Shown: positions 34,223-45,849 of the stretch, piece after piece
Numbering within the stretch: position 1 is the first letter of the stretch
Layout: each line of letters opens with the position of its first letter
Source: Uranotaenia lowii
Lineage: Eukaryota > Arthropoda > Insecta > Diptera > Culicidae
NCBI RefSeq assembly: GCF_029784155.1
Contig: NC_073692.1
Location: 155,278,334-155,342,333, forward strand
DNA: 64,000 nt
Direction of reading: 5' to 3'
Made by a program: the position numbers and the translations under genes
Notes under the pieces: model-generated
Told to the model about the DNA's origin: nothing
Databases searched by the model: none
The model's input: only the letters and a program-made list of their open reading frames with translations

Positions 34223-34650
34223 TAAGCTTGCCAGATTGCCCGGTTTTGTACGGGTTTGCCCGGATATTTATTACAAAATTTAAGAGAGGTCCGGTCCGGC
34301 CCGGTCGCCTGGACTTCATTGGAAAAAGCCCGAATTTATTCACGTTATTAGCCAAATCAAACAAAATAAAACAAATTGTGTTGTAAACATTTCCTATTTA
34401 TGCGGCCGGAACGAAATATTTTGAGCAAGTTTTATTAAAATAATCAATAAAGGTTATTTTTGGAACATAAAATACGATTTAGAATCTGCTAATGAGTTTT
34501 GATGAAAAACTATTTTTTCATGATTATTGTTGAGTAATTCCAGGGTTTTGACCAAATTGGCTCGGATATTTCCTTGAATTTTGGGTCGACTATTTTGAAA
34601 TCAAATCACCAGATTTTATCAGGTTTTAGAATAAATAGCCCGCATTTGTC
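34223..34650. repeat. CCGGGCAA-family member
   Basis: It starts 'gcttgccagattgcccgg', then 'gtttgcccggatatttatt' and 'aggtccggtccggcccgg'. The middle is AT-rich and the end is diverged ('cagattttatcaggttt'). It is the opposite orientation of the copy at 11467-11960. Confidence 0.55.
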
Positions 34651-34689
34651 GATTTAACTTCCCATACATAATTTACATAATTTTCGTGA

Positions 34690-35350
34690 AAATGAGAAGC
34701 ATTTCTTCGGAAAAGCGAAAAAATATCGTGCACAAATTGTGTACTACATCCCCAAAATCATCACTGAGTCAGTTAGCGGTTTTAAAAGTATTGAGAGGAA
34801 AGTAGCTTCGTGGATAAAAAAAATTGGGCGGAAACCGGATTCGGCTTACAAAACTTTGAACTGGAAAGGCATGTGTGCTTACGCCAGTAGGAGAACAGTC
34901 TCAGTCCAGGATGTGGCCAAAATCGTGGATCATATCTCAGCACTGTCCTTTGTACCAAGGTAGGTTTGGTCTGAAGACATATAAGAAGCAAAAGAAACCG
35001 AAGCCGAATTAAAAACAAGCTGCTTCCGTCAAACCAAGAGCTTGTAAACTATATAAATCAATAGTTTCAACTGTTTACGCCCGAGAGTGCCTGAACCGCT
35101 ACATGTTGCCCATGATCCGCAAGCATGATCACCCAGTTCTGTTTTGACTGGATTTGGCATCAGTTCACTGCTCAAAAGACACGATGGCTTCGTACAAATC
35201 TAACAAACTCCAGATTGTATCAGGATTATATCGAAAAATTTGCAAAAGACTGAAAAAAGTTGACCAAATTTTCGCAAATCAGTCTGTGCTGAAGCTAATG
35301 AGCAGTCTTCGATCGAAAATTCGATCACTGCAATTGAATGGAATCTAGGT
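34690..35350 (+). pseudogene. Decayed ITmD37E-type transposase, internally deleted
   Basis: The N-terminal part (34690-34960, in two frames) aligns with the helix-turn-helix region of the copy at 36492-37436. The second part holds the block 'HDHPVLFWLDLASVHCSKD' near 35128-35180, which is the second catalytic Asp region, followed by a degenerate C-terminus that ends at 35348. The first catalytic Asp region is missing and several frameshifts and stops intervene. Protein-level similarity to the other copy is moderate, so it may be a different subfamily. Confidence 0.7.
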
Positions 35351-35590
35351 AATTTTTCATTAATTCACTTCAAAAGAAGACATTTAAGTGATAAAAAATA
35401 CTTTGCTTCTAAATTGTGTTTAAACTGTTTATTTCAAATCTTGCTTAGACTTAATGGGACACCCTAAGTATAGCAAATAGATGATAAAGCTTCGTTTTAT
35501 TCTACAAATCACATATGCCATTAGACTGAGTCGATTTGGGGTCATTTTGGAATTTCTCAAACCCTGGGGTCTTAAAAGCTTCGTCTTGGT

Positions 35591-36263
35591 CCAAAACTCA
35601 TCCATGATTTTTTGAAAAAATTTTAAGTTACGTTTACATGAGTAAATTTGAACTTTTAGGATTGTATGGAAAAATTGAATATTTTGTACTGAAAAATCAA
35701 CACCATTTTTGTTTCGTCTGTGGAACCGACCCAGCTGATGGTTTTTGTGCCAATTTATAAAATTCTTAAAGGAAATTTTTCGCTGAACAACTTTGTCGAA
35801 GATCGCAACTTCGTATCTTATTAGGTAAAAAAGTAATTAGCTGTTTAACAGGAGTATATCTTTTCGCACTGATCAACAATAAATTCAATTGACATCCCTG
35901 CAGGGTGCCTAGCGAAGTATTGCGTGACTCCTTTCCATGCAACACTTCGCGAGGCTCAAGCAGTGATGTCAATTGAATTTACTGTTAATCAATGCGAAAA
36001 GACATACCCCTGTTAAACAGCTAATAACTTTTTTCCCTAATAGAAAACGAAGTTACGATCTTCGACAAAGTTGCTAAGCGGAAAATTTCCTTTAGGAATT
36101 TTATAAATTGGCACAAAAACCACTAGCTGGGTCAGTTCCACAGACGAAACAAAAATGGTGTTGATTTTTCAGTACAAAATATTCAATTTTCCCATACAAA
36201 CCTAAAAGTTCAAATTTACTCATGTAAACGTAACTTAAAATTTTTCAAAAAATCATGGATGAG
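35591..36263. repeat. 670-bp imperfect palindrome
   Basis: The left arm (about 35591-35897) and right arm (about 35960-36263) are complementary with scattered differences. The centre holds a further small inverted pair ('agcgaagtattgcgtg' against 'catgcaacacttcgc'). No target duplication is obvious. It could be a foldback-type element. Confidence 0.8.
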
Positions 36264-36337
36264 TTGGATTATTGGAATTTCCTTTGCATCGAAATCGGTA
36301 GAAAAATTATGAAGTTTAAAACAAAAGTAAGTAGATA

Positions 36338-37593
36338 AATGGTGATACGGTCGAAATTTGGTCAAGGGAAAACGCGTGTAAATCGGTGAAATCGTTTATT
36401 TAAAAAATCAAATTAAATTTCTTTTTCAAGTTCAATTAGTATTAAATTCAGGAAAAATATTCAGTTAGGCTTACGCTTTTCCAAATCTGAATTACCGGGC
36501 CTTACGCTTAACCCCTGCCATCAGATTTTGTACAGCCACCTTGTCCACCTTGAACTGCTACTCGTCTTTAGCAGTTTTTTTGGTCTTCTTTAGGTTCCGC
36601 TTGACAATAGCTTAGTATTTCTCAATTGGGCGGAGCTTTGGCTTGTTGGGAGAGTTCTTGTCCTTGGGAACCACCTGCACGTTGTTGGCGGCGTACCACT
36701 CCATGACCTTTTTACCATAATGGCAAGATGCCAAATCCGGCCAAAACAGTACGGAACAACCGTGTTTCTTCAGGAAAGGCAGGAGATGATTATTCAAACA
36801 CTCTCAAGTAAATTTCTTGGTTGACAGTCCCGGAAGCTATGAAAATGCTGCTTTTCAAGCCACAGGTACAGATGGCTTGCCAAACCAGATATTTCTTCGC
36901 GAACTTTGACAGTTTCATGTGCTTGAAAATATCTGCTACCTTTCTCCTTCTTTTTGCCGTATAAAACTCCTGTCCCGGAAGCTGCTTGTAGTCGGCTTTG
37001 ACGTACGTTCCGTCGTCCATTACCACGCAGTCAAACTTCGTCAGCATCGTCGTGTACAGCCTCCGGGATAACGCTTTGGCCGTCGTATTTTGTTTATCAT
37101 CGTGATTTGGAGTCACTACCTTCTTGTAAGTCGATAGTCCGGCTCGTTTTTTGGCTCGATGCACGGTTGTGGACGATACACCCAGTTTATTTGCGGTATC
37201 TCGGAGAGAGAGGTTAGGGTTTCGCTTGTAACTACCGGCAACTCTCTTTGTCATCTCAGCGGCTTCCGGTTTTCGATTTCTTCCCGATCAAGACTTCCTG
37301 GCTGTCGACAAACGTTCCCCAAACACTTTAATTACATTTGCAACGGTTGATTTGCCAGCTTTGCGTGCGAGTAGCTCGGATTTTCGCGATGCGCGAGCAA
37401 AATTTTGATACGCTGCTCTTCTTCCTTGGACGGCATTTTGACAACTGGAGAGTGAATTCCAAAATCAAAATAGGAGCAACATTCTACACACACACACACA
37501 CCTTCAAAATAAGGGGTGTTCAGGTTTTTCAAATGCAAAATTGAAAGAAATACGTCAAGTTGATATTGACCAAATTTTTACCGTATCACCCTT
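36338..37593 (-). mobile_element. ITmD37E-type Tc1/mariner-superfamily element (1256 bp)
   Basis: TA flanks at 36336-36337 and 37594-37595. The ends are imperfect inverted repeats of about 27 bp, AATGGTGATACGGTC at the left and the complement of AAGGGTGATACGGTA at the right. The single transposase gene on the minus strand is disrupted. The full length and recognisable ends make it the best preserved autonomous-type DNA element in the window. Confidence 0.85.
36492..37436 (-). pseudogene. Transposase, DD37E catalytic triad, disrupted
   Basis: It would cut and join the element's ends in the nucleus. Translation starts MPSKEEEQRIK at 37436. The first helix-turn-helix is followed by a frameshift near 37350 and a TGA near 37285. 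The second helix-turn-helix reads 'LSLRDTANKLGVSSTTVHRA'. The catalytic residues are the Asp in 'VMDDGTYVK', the Asp in 'FWPDLASCHY' and the Glu in 'LRPIEKY'. Exactly 37 residues lie between the last two, the mark of the mosquito ITmD37E lineage. A frameshift lies near 36795. A stop replaces the Trp usually found after 'IEKY', and another stop lies 19 codons on. All three catalytic residues survive, but the gene is dead by at least two frameshifts and three stops. Span with gaps is about 315 codons, near the family's usual length. Confidence 0.85.
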
Positions 37594-37595
37594 TA

Positions 37596-39456
37596 TTTGA
37601 TAAAAAATCATGCTTTGTTACTTTATATGATCAATAGTGTAGCACTAGTAGAATAATTTTGTATTTGAAAAAGTGGCTCCAGGGAGTGATGAATACTAAG
37701 TTTCATAACCTTGCACTTTTGAAGAGTCGGATCTAACGTAAGAATTTGATAAAAATGTCAAAAACTTATATTTGAGTACGATCGTTTCATTTTTTCAATT
37801 TTCCTTATTTTCTATAAAAAAAACTATCTAGTTAGAGATACACCTATTTAAATTTTTATACTTCTTGCCTTTCCGGTACGTCTCTGCCGAAAGATCATAT
37901 TCGTGAAGCTCTTGCCGGTACAAATGCAAGACGTGAACCGAACAATTGCATCTGGACCCCCCGGAGATTCTTTAGCTGCGTCAGCTCCTTGTATCATATT
38001 TGAGTTGAGATGCGATTGTCGGAATATATGTATGTATAACCGTATAAACTAAATAGCTGCAACCTTTTTTGCATACAAATGGAAACAGATTAGCTTTTAC
38101 GGGTCACCCATTGCATTTATCCCGTTCCTATGCAAGTAGATAGAGAAATCACCATCCCGGTGGTTTCTTCTGTATTGTAATACATTTCGGTAAATATCTA
38201 TGAAGCTTATTCTATCTGGTACTAATCGGAACGGAAGGTCAACTTTCGGAGAGAGCTAGCTGAAATCACAATGGAGGATATATACAGCATCAAATCGGAT
38301 GCAAAAACCAGTGAACTGGGGTGAATATCTTCCGCTTAGCCGACCAGATCCAGCCAATTATCCAGTGTCGGTCTTGTGAATCTGTTTCCAATCGAATAGC
38401 ATGCAGTAGCACAACATCTACCGAATTCCCTTCATCCCCCACACGCCCCTTTTCCCTTTTTGACGGTCGTCAAATACAACTGAAGATGGGTAAGTATAAC
38501 GGCTTGCATAAATCTACGGCTGGCTGGCTGGGGGGCTCATTTCCATACATTAGTCACCACGAGCCAGCCAAGTGGATGAGTGCTCTCCAGTCCGAACAAA
38601 TGATGACATTAATTACCATCACTCATTAGCATTATTGAGCCATCATCATCAACACACCGTGGCATCGCCGAACCGGAAATCGGTTCCATTTCCGCTCCGG
38701 ATCATGGGGTCGTAATGATAAACCAAACAGCATATTGATAGAGTGATTAGCCCGTGCTGTGCGTTATGATACTGATTTTCTCCGCCGGCCACCTAATTGC
38801 CGGTAATAAGTAAATTGCTCATGCACACTTCAGTCTTCTCGAGGGCTCTTGAGGTTTTAATTTATCTAGGTCAAACGGAAATTTCCCAGAAGCGATCCTT
38901 GAATATTTAATCTTTTTGAATGTAATTCAGAAATAGCAATCGAAATCGAAACCTTGTCTTATCTATAAGTATATTAGTATTCTCAAAGACAGAAGTCCAT
39001 TTTTCAGGCACCAAGAAATTGAAAATCAAGAACTTAGTATTTCTACCTTCAAACCAAGAGCAACACAATACATCTTATTGAGGTGGACTTTTTGATAACA
39101 AGAAAGATTACAGAAACACAGCTTACTTTATTACTAGTTGTATAGATTAAACTAGTTAAAGTAAGTTTGAACTTGAATTCATCTTTATCAAATGTTTAAA
39201 TAGTTGAACTTTGTACCAATTAAAACATAGTGCCAATATAAAACGTCTATAACTGGTAGACATAAAAAAAGGAGTTCCCCAGCAATCATTTATGAAGGTA
39301 TAACGCAGGAAAAACAGAATTATTCAAACAAATATACCAGATAAAAAGATTGTATTAAACTTACCAAAATAGCATATAGCTACAAAAGTGGAGGCGATAT
39401 ATCTACAATGACAAGATCCCAACGATTCGATTTTCCAACAAAAGGCAAAATAAACG
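37596..39456. other. No supported gene; less AT-rich block at 38.3-38.85 kb
   Basis: The frame 38321-38629 has no domain. The block is less AT-rich and free of obvious repeats, so it may be conserved non-coding host DNA. The rest is AT-rich. Confidence 0.4.
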
Positions 39457-39537
39457 AAAAAAAAGTTTCCTCGACCGAGATTTGAACTCCAGTCCTTTGA
39501 GTTCGCAGTCCGGTATCCTACCACGATGCCAACTCAT
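39457..39537 (-). ncRNA. tRNA-like Pol III unit with T-run terminator
   Basis: Read on the minus strand from 39537, an A-box-like word TGGCATCGTGG is followed about 43 nt later by a B-box-like word GAGTTCAAATCTC. About 12 nt after that comes a run of eight T (39464-39457), the normal Pol III stop. The spacing is that of a tRNA, but the anticodon arm and acceptor pairing are poor. It may be a tRNA pseudogene, the head of an otherwise lost SINE, or a small Pol III transcript. Confidence 0.5.
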
Positions 39538-40476
39538 CAGATGATATGGCTCACGCTATAGCTCTATATGTGAGATTTTCTTTTTACGAACCGGTCAAAG
39601 GAAGAGACCGGAGAGAATGTCAATTGAAGGACAGCCCATTTATCGTAAATCAGTTCACTCAAATCGTAAATGTCGAATTAGCATATTCTCAACTTTTTGG
39701 AGACATATTTACGAATTGACTAAACTGCTATCCGATTCAATTTTCTTTGGACAAAGCTTGTCGTAAATGAATGATAGAATATCACTCAATACCAACGTGT
39801 TTACGATAGTTATTGAAAATGTCTTAATATTCGATTTGGATTATCATTTCTATTACGATTTCATGTTAGCTGGGTCGTAGGAGAATGAATGAGGGTATAT
39901 GGTTTGTAGACTTGTTGGGAATATGATTTGTAGACTTGTGAATTTCCTCCCTTTCCCCTTCAATTTCAACGGAAACAAGAAGATGTTTTTGAAAATTTAA
40001 TATCTGAAAAAAACTAGTAAACTCCTGAAACTCGGTTTCTCTTTTCCTCATATTTTGACGTCTTATGATACAACTTCATACGACAATATACTGTTAACCA
40101 GGGATGAGCAACACGCGGCCCTCGGCACACTCATGTGCGGCCTGTGAAGCGTTTCTATTATTCAAACTTTTTTGTGTTCTTTCAATTTCAAAATTCATGA
40201 GACCGATTCGGAAAAGCAAAAGAATATCGAAAGGTTATTAGACAAGCATTAAGATTTTTCAAGCCACGTACCCGGCCCAGACATCTCCGGGCGATTTTGT
40301 TTTAAAATCCTGGCAAAAATCAGGCAATTAATTTTAAATTTTCATATCTTAAAACCAAGCAATTTCCGAGCTTATCTGAGTGAAATCCAGGTATTATTCG
40401 AACAAATTCAGAGAAAGATGGTAAAATCACTTGAAATTTAAATTTTTCATTGAAACTCATCTTTTTTCAAACCTAC
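39538..40476. other. No supported gene; hAT-like tip near 40.1 kb
   Basis: At 40102 the words CAGGGATGAGCAACACGCGG look like a hAT left tip, but no right partner was found. A weak CCGGGCAA-family fragment lies near 40.27-40.42 kb. Confidence 0.35.
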
Positions 40477-40725
40477 CTACACACCTAAGGGTCCGGCCCA
40501 GATTGACCGACGCATGGGACTGAGATAAAAGAGATGCTGGCGATCCGGAGCCAGCGTCTTCACTTGATGCCAGCCGAGGTTCTCATCAACTGTGCGCATT
40601 TCAGTGGCTAACCTACGCTGCCACGAGCTTCTAGGCCTACCTCTTTTTCAATGCCCGTCTGGATTCCAGTCAAACGCCTGTTTGCAAATCTCGTTTTCAT
40701 CCCTTCGTAGCGTGTGCCCAATCCA
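40477..40725 (-). pseudogene. RTE-type retrotransposon C-terminal fragment
   Basis: On the minus strand the frame reads WIGHTLRRDENEICKQAFDW, continues to 'KRGRPRSSWQRRLATEM', and ends at 'WAGPLGV' plus TAG at 40477-40479. One in-frame stop lies just before the 'KRGRPRSSW' block. This is the characteristic C-terminal domain downstream of the reverse transcriptase in RTE/BovB elements. It is a different family from the three copies at 47-60 kb, and all of the reverse transcriptase is missing. Confidence 0.85.
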
Positions 40726-40925
40726 TATGATCAATGGTGTAGTATAATGTTTAATTTAAAAAACAGCTCCAGAGAGTGATCAATACTCAGCTACAGAACC
40801 TTTTTTTCAGAGCGTTAAAAAATCCAAAGACCATTGTGAAGAAAATGCTCCGAAAAATCATATTTGCATCCAAACATCAAAATTTATCTTAACTTAATAT
40901 GAATTTTGCAAAATTTTGTGACTTA

Positions 40926-41334
40926 TGTGAATAAATGCGAGCAGGTTTTCATAAAAATTCAGGCAGGTATTAGTTACCGCATAGAAGCTACCACGCACCC
41001 ATCCATCGAGTTCGCAATTATAAATAAAATAGATAACCCAAACATGAATCGATAATAAACATGAGCATTCCGTTCCCAGACACAAACCAAAGTCAATACG
41101 AACATTCCATTCCCAGAGAATGAAAAGTTAAACATAAAACAATCCCAGTAGATAACGATCCATTCCAGACAGAATAAAAGGGAACGAAATCAAATCAAAC
41201 AGTTAGTTCAGTTCTCAGTTTCAGTGAGTGTAGTCAATAAGAAGTAATGTAATCTAAGTGTAGTTTTAAGTGTGATAAAAAATAAATATTTTTTTTATGA
41301 AAAGATAAGAAAAATAGTTTAACTTATTCATACA
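40926..41334 (+). mobile_element. Possible solo LTR (TG...CA, 409 bp)
   Basis: The ends TGTGAATAA and TTATTCATACA are nearly inverted. Inside, a TATA-like 'aataaaag' at 41174 lies about 30 bp before Inr-like 'ttcagttctcagtt', and an AATAAA poly(A) signal lies at about 41280. The order promoter, start and poly(A) signal in 409 bp is that of an LTR. The following bases 'attcggaggttcaggccc' could be a leader. No gag or pol and no second LTR were seen, and no clear target duplication, so this stays tentative. Confidence 0.35.
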
Positions 41335-43505
41335 ATTCGGAGGTTCAGGCCCGTTATCAACTTTAAAGCTACAAATGAGCACGAGCATCACTTAGCCCAG
41401 TGGCAAAGTGATTATTTTTTAAGCTACAAGCCAAATTAATGTTTTGTCACGTTTGGCATTAGTTTTTTTTTGGAGATTTTTGTTTTGTTTTGTGAAATTT
41501 GACAAAATAAACTGGCTTGTTTCGTTTGCACTAAAATATTGACAAAAAATCAAACCATTTTTTATGTTCCGAAAAGTCATGACAAACAGAAATAGAGTAA
41601 TTAATGAGTCATTTTATGAATGGTTAATGGCAATCCACTTTATCAACGTCATAAAATTTTCATAAAATCCCTTTGAAAATCCTTTCTTTGCAGTGGTATT
41701 TCAATAAAACTTTGAAAATCCTTGGAACCTATAAATAATTTCAAGAATAAAAAAACTAAACTGAAAACTAGATAATTTGAAGAAAGGATTCTGGGTAAAA
41801 ATGTATGCAATTCGGATTTCTGTTGTACATGATGTACAATATACGGTTCGAAAGAACTTGACGAGACAAGAGATAGTCACTATGTGGCCAAAAAAAAATT
41901 ACCGTGGTAGAAAAAAGTTGTGAAACAAACGGTATAAAATCAACGGGCTTTGGAAATTGGCGCGTTAGTTGTCGATCTGTGCCATTTTTTCCTCAATTAA
42001 AAAAGAAAAACAAACATAAATTGTTCATAGTCTCGTCAAGACATCATGCGCACATCCGTATACCTCCGAAAACTAAATGGACCATTATCATTTCCTTAAA
42101 AATCCTTGAAATTATGGAAATTTTGAACTTTGCACAACATCCCAATCCAATAATCTATTATGGTGTTTATGCACTGGTTGTAGGAAAAAATTCAAAGCTT
42201 CAAGGACAAATTTCAATTGTCAAACAACTTCCCAAAAATATGCACACAATAGAAAAAATTCAATCAACTATTTTTAATAACAATTCAATGTCAAATGTTG
42301 AGAAGACAGTGATTCCCAATAAAAAAGTTTAGAACGAATGGTTGCAAAGAAGTTCACATATTAAAAAAACTAAATTATTCAGAAATAACTTTTATTTAAA
42401 TTAAAATTTATTGATTTTGGCTGGTATTGTCCGAATTATCGTCGTGCGGGGTGACAATTGGCCAAAAATGATGGTGTTTGAGTTTTTTTTTTCTGAATAA
42501 CTATTGTAATTAAGCTTATTAAGAAAATAATCGAAAGTAGATTTGTTCCTAAATAGTATATTAGGATATATTGACAGTTGAACACTAACACCACCTTAAC
42601 AGAAAGCCTCAGACTTAGCCTCAAACCTTAGGAGAACCAAATCTTTTTTTTTAGAAGGGCGCACGATAAACGATATTTTCGGTACTAATATCGACAAATT
42701 CGCCCTTAGGAAAAGCGATATACAGATGTCGTGATTTGATTTTTTAAAGATGCTCAGGTGTGCCAAGTGTATCGATTTTGGAAAATGATTATATTTTTGA
42801 ATTGTTGTTGAATTGTTTGAATTGTTATTGTTGTTGAAAATCCTTTTCATGAGTACTGAGAGTTTACAACTTTCCGGTAGATTTCTATTCGAATGTGATA
42901 TTAAACGCGTAGCTTTCGTTTATTAACTTTTTTGTCACAGTGCATGATTTTGCATTCGTTAAGAAGTTAGAACATGAAAAGCTACATGAAAAAATAAGCC
43001 AGATATTTAAAATTCACCTGAAAAATTCATAAGCAAAAGATGACTTATCTTCATCCATTTAGGGATGCCCCGTTACAAAAAATTAATCAATTTAGAAAAA
43101 TTATAATTAGTTGTAAGTAAGCAAATACTAATTTTATCGCACCTAAATATAATCACCGGTGAGACCGCCAGCAAATCAAAATTCGAGGCTAAGGCTGAGG
43201 CCAATTTTTCGCAAATACTATCGTCCGTATATACTCTTATAGACTACTATACACAATTTGGTTTAAATACATTATTTTTTGAAACAGTTGCAAGACAAAG
43301 AAAATTGACCCATTTTCACCCCTTAGAGGGGCCACCTTTGTAATAATTGCCTAATTTAAGAAAAATTCAAAGAAAAAATTACATCCATATGCTTAAGTGA
43401 AGAGTGATTCCGTAGAGTGTAAAAATTTCGTCTATCAGAGATTTTGGCTTACAGTTTCATTTAATGATGATCAATAAATATTTATCAGTACGTTCGTTTA
43501 CATCG
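41335..43505. other. No supported gene
   Basis: The 142-residue frame at 41904-42332 has a Lys- and Ile-rich, AT-driven composition and no motif. The 84-residue minus frame at 42596-42850 is a read-through of ATT/GTT repeats. No paired repeats were found. Confidence 0.4.
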
Positions 43506-43513
43506 ACCTAGGT

Positions 43514-45841
43514 CAGTGGTCGGCAACCTTTTGAGTCGGAAGAGCCAAAAACTTCAAATTTTCAAAATTTCAGAGTTTGAAAGAGCCACATTAAAGATTT
43601 ATGGTTTTTATTTTTTATTTTAAAAATCAAAATACATGAATGATCAATGAACTTTAGTTCTACAAAAATAATTTAAAACCCCTTTTTCTAACTCTTGTAT
43701 TTTTCTTTCGATTCTGATAACCTGATAAGCATATGGGTTCTCTTCTGAATCACCAACTCTTCTTACATGGTTTGATGTTATATTAATTTTAATGCTATGG
43801 CAAATATCGGGTCTAGAAAATTTCAAATCCATATAAAGCTTATATGAATACTCCATATAAATCCATATAAAGCGTTATATTTATAATTTCTTTGGCAAGA
43901 AATGCTGAACAAAAAGTGAAGGGAAATAATGTTCTTAAGATTATCCAAATTTCAATTAAAATTTATCTAGTCGAACCTTCAAAAATAATGCTCCTGAAAA
44001 CTGGCAGAAATTTCAACATTCAAGACATCAAGTGAGCGTGTCTTCAGAATATTATGCATCTGGAAAGTCCAAAATCACATTTTATGCCACATGTGATTTT
44101 CAGTCTTGTACGTTCAATTGAATGAAAAATGAAATTCAATACATTGTATATTATTCAGCAATGCTTGCTAAAGCTTAGATTATAGAAAAAAATATGTGGT
44201 TCGACCAGCATAAATCTGTTATAATGTGATTTTAACTGACAAAACAAAAATTAATAAAAACATATCAACGGTGATTAACTGTTAATCGAAAATTTAAAAA
44301 AAAATGTGTCCGGTACGGAAACTTCATTGAAAATTTCAGTGCTTTTGGTAAATATTGCAGGCATCACACTTGAAAACTCAAAGACTCAAAGATTTACTTT
44401 AAAAAAAATTATAAAAGAAAGTGCTTCGAGGTGTAAAGGTCAATTTTGAAAATGATTACAAGTATTTGATATAGTTTTCAAATAGATTTTCAGAATTGAA
44501 GCTTTCATTCATTCTCAATGCTGATACGAGTTTGAAAAGCTGTCAAACTTAATTTTTAATTCTCAATTCTTGGTTTTGTATATTGCATTTGGACTTCGGG
44601 TATCTATCAACTTTTTAATCCGTTATTCATTGAGAAAGCATTCCAGATTTTAACATTGGGTTTCTAAATTTTGGACTCAAAAGCGGCTAATATCCAGGCA
44701 AATCCAGCCAAAATCTACGTTGGTTTCATAAAAAGGCAAGAGAAAAGCTGAAAAATGAACACACGAAAATCTTAATAACAATTGATTCACAATTTTAAAA
44801 AATTCATGCGCTGAAACAAGTTAAAAATTTGGAATTTCGTAAAAGTTGTGAATAATCCTGGAACAAAAACAGGGCCTTTTTCCTCGATATCCGGGCATTC
44901 GGACAGGACAAGGCATTCTTATTTTTTCTTAGAAAATCTGGGGAAGCCCGGTTAAATCCGGGCAAACTGGAATGCTAATGAGTTATCTATATTAAGAAAC
45001 ATTAAAATTGACGTTTTGAATTCAAATTAATTAGTTAGGAAAGAGGTGTTTTTTTCAATATTTTTATGTTGTTACGCGTTAATTTCACAATCTAAAGATG
45101 TCCCTACTTAAAAGGGCATCACATTTCATCGATAAGGCCGATAAATTAAAGTAACAAACTTAAATTACGGTGATTAATCTCTTCAAAAAGAATTACGCGT
45201 CAAAGTTCTGATTATTTTTGGAAATGGTTGATAAATTCTAATACGATTTTGGAAATTTCAGTTGATCAATTTTCATAGAGGGCAAAAAAGAAATTGCAAG
45301 TGCTTAAAATATAAAATTTGATGAGGGTACGCAGAGGCTGCCTTAACTACTTTTTTGTAAATGATAAACTTTGATTTTCCTGTTAGCTAAGGCACAACTT
45401 TGGTGTTCGATTGATTCAAAAATATACACAGGTTTTGGAAATAAATAATTTGATTTGTGTTTTAGTTGCTGCAACAGTTATTATTTGCATTCACGGTTGT
45501 TGATAAATTAAATCTTCATCTCTAAGTTGATGCTTCAAAAACAGAGAAAAGCAAAAAATTGCAAAATTTGGTCGAGGATTAATGACTTTCAAAGGCTTCA
45601 AAATTCTATTTTTCCATTTGGTCCTTTGCGCTTGTTCCCACAGCGGAAAAAATTTTAAAATTAACTTCTGGACCTATGTAAATACGTGTGCCAGGTCACA
45701 AGACTCAATTATCGCATCAGCACGATTTTATTAATATCTTATTCAAAAACATATATAATATTAGCGCAGTGAGTTAAAGAGCCGCAGCTTTACATCAAAA
45801 GAGCCGCATGCGGCTCGCGAGCCGCAGGTTGCCGACCTATG
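43514..45841. mobile_element. 2.3-kb non-autonomous hAT-like element
   Basis: The 8-bp target duplication ACCTAGGT is perfect (43506-43513 and 45842-45849). The tips are CAGTGGTCGGCAACCT and the complement of CATAGGTCGGCAACCT. Sub-terminal 'agagccacat' and 'agagccgcatgcggctc' words near both ends are typical of a hAT group with such tips. No hAT transposase (no RW or dimerisation block) is readable, so it is an internally rearranged or non-autonomous copy. It contains a CCGGGCAA-family insertion at about 44640-44978. Confidence 0.85.
44640..44978. repeat. CCGGGCAA-family member inside the hAT-like element
   Basis: It runs from 'ttccagattttaacattggg' to 'aatccgggcaaactggaatg' with 'ccgggcattcggacagg' in between. 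It is diverged and nested. Confidence 0.55.
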
Positions 45842-45849
45842 ACCTAGGT

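Noticed and set aside
40102..40121. hAT left tip CAGGGATGAGCAACACGCGG
   Set aside because: No matching right end or 8-bp duplication was found nearby, so no element could be delimited.
41904..42332. 142-codon ORF
   Set aside because: AT-driven composition (Lys, Ile, Asn), no motif and no start context or homologous block that I recognise.
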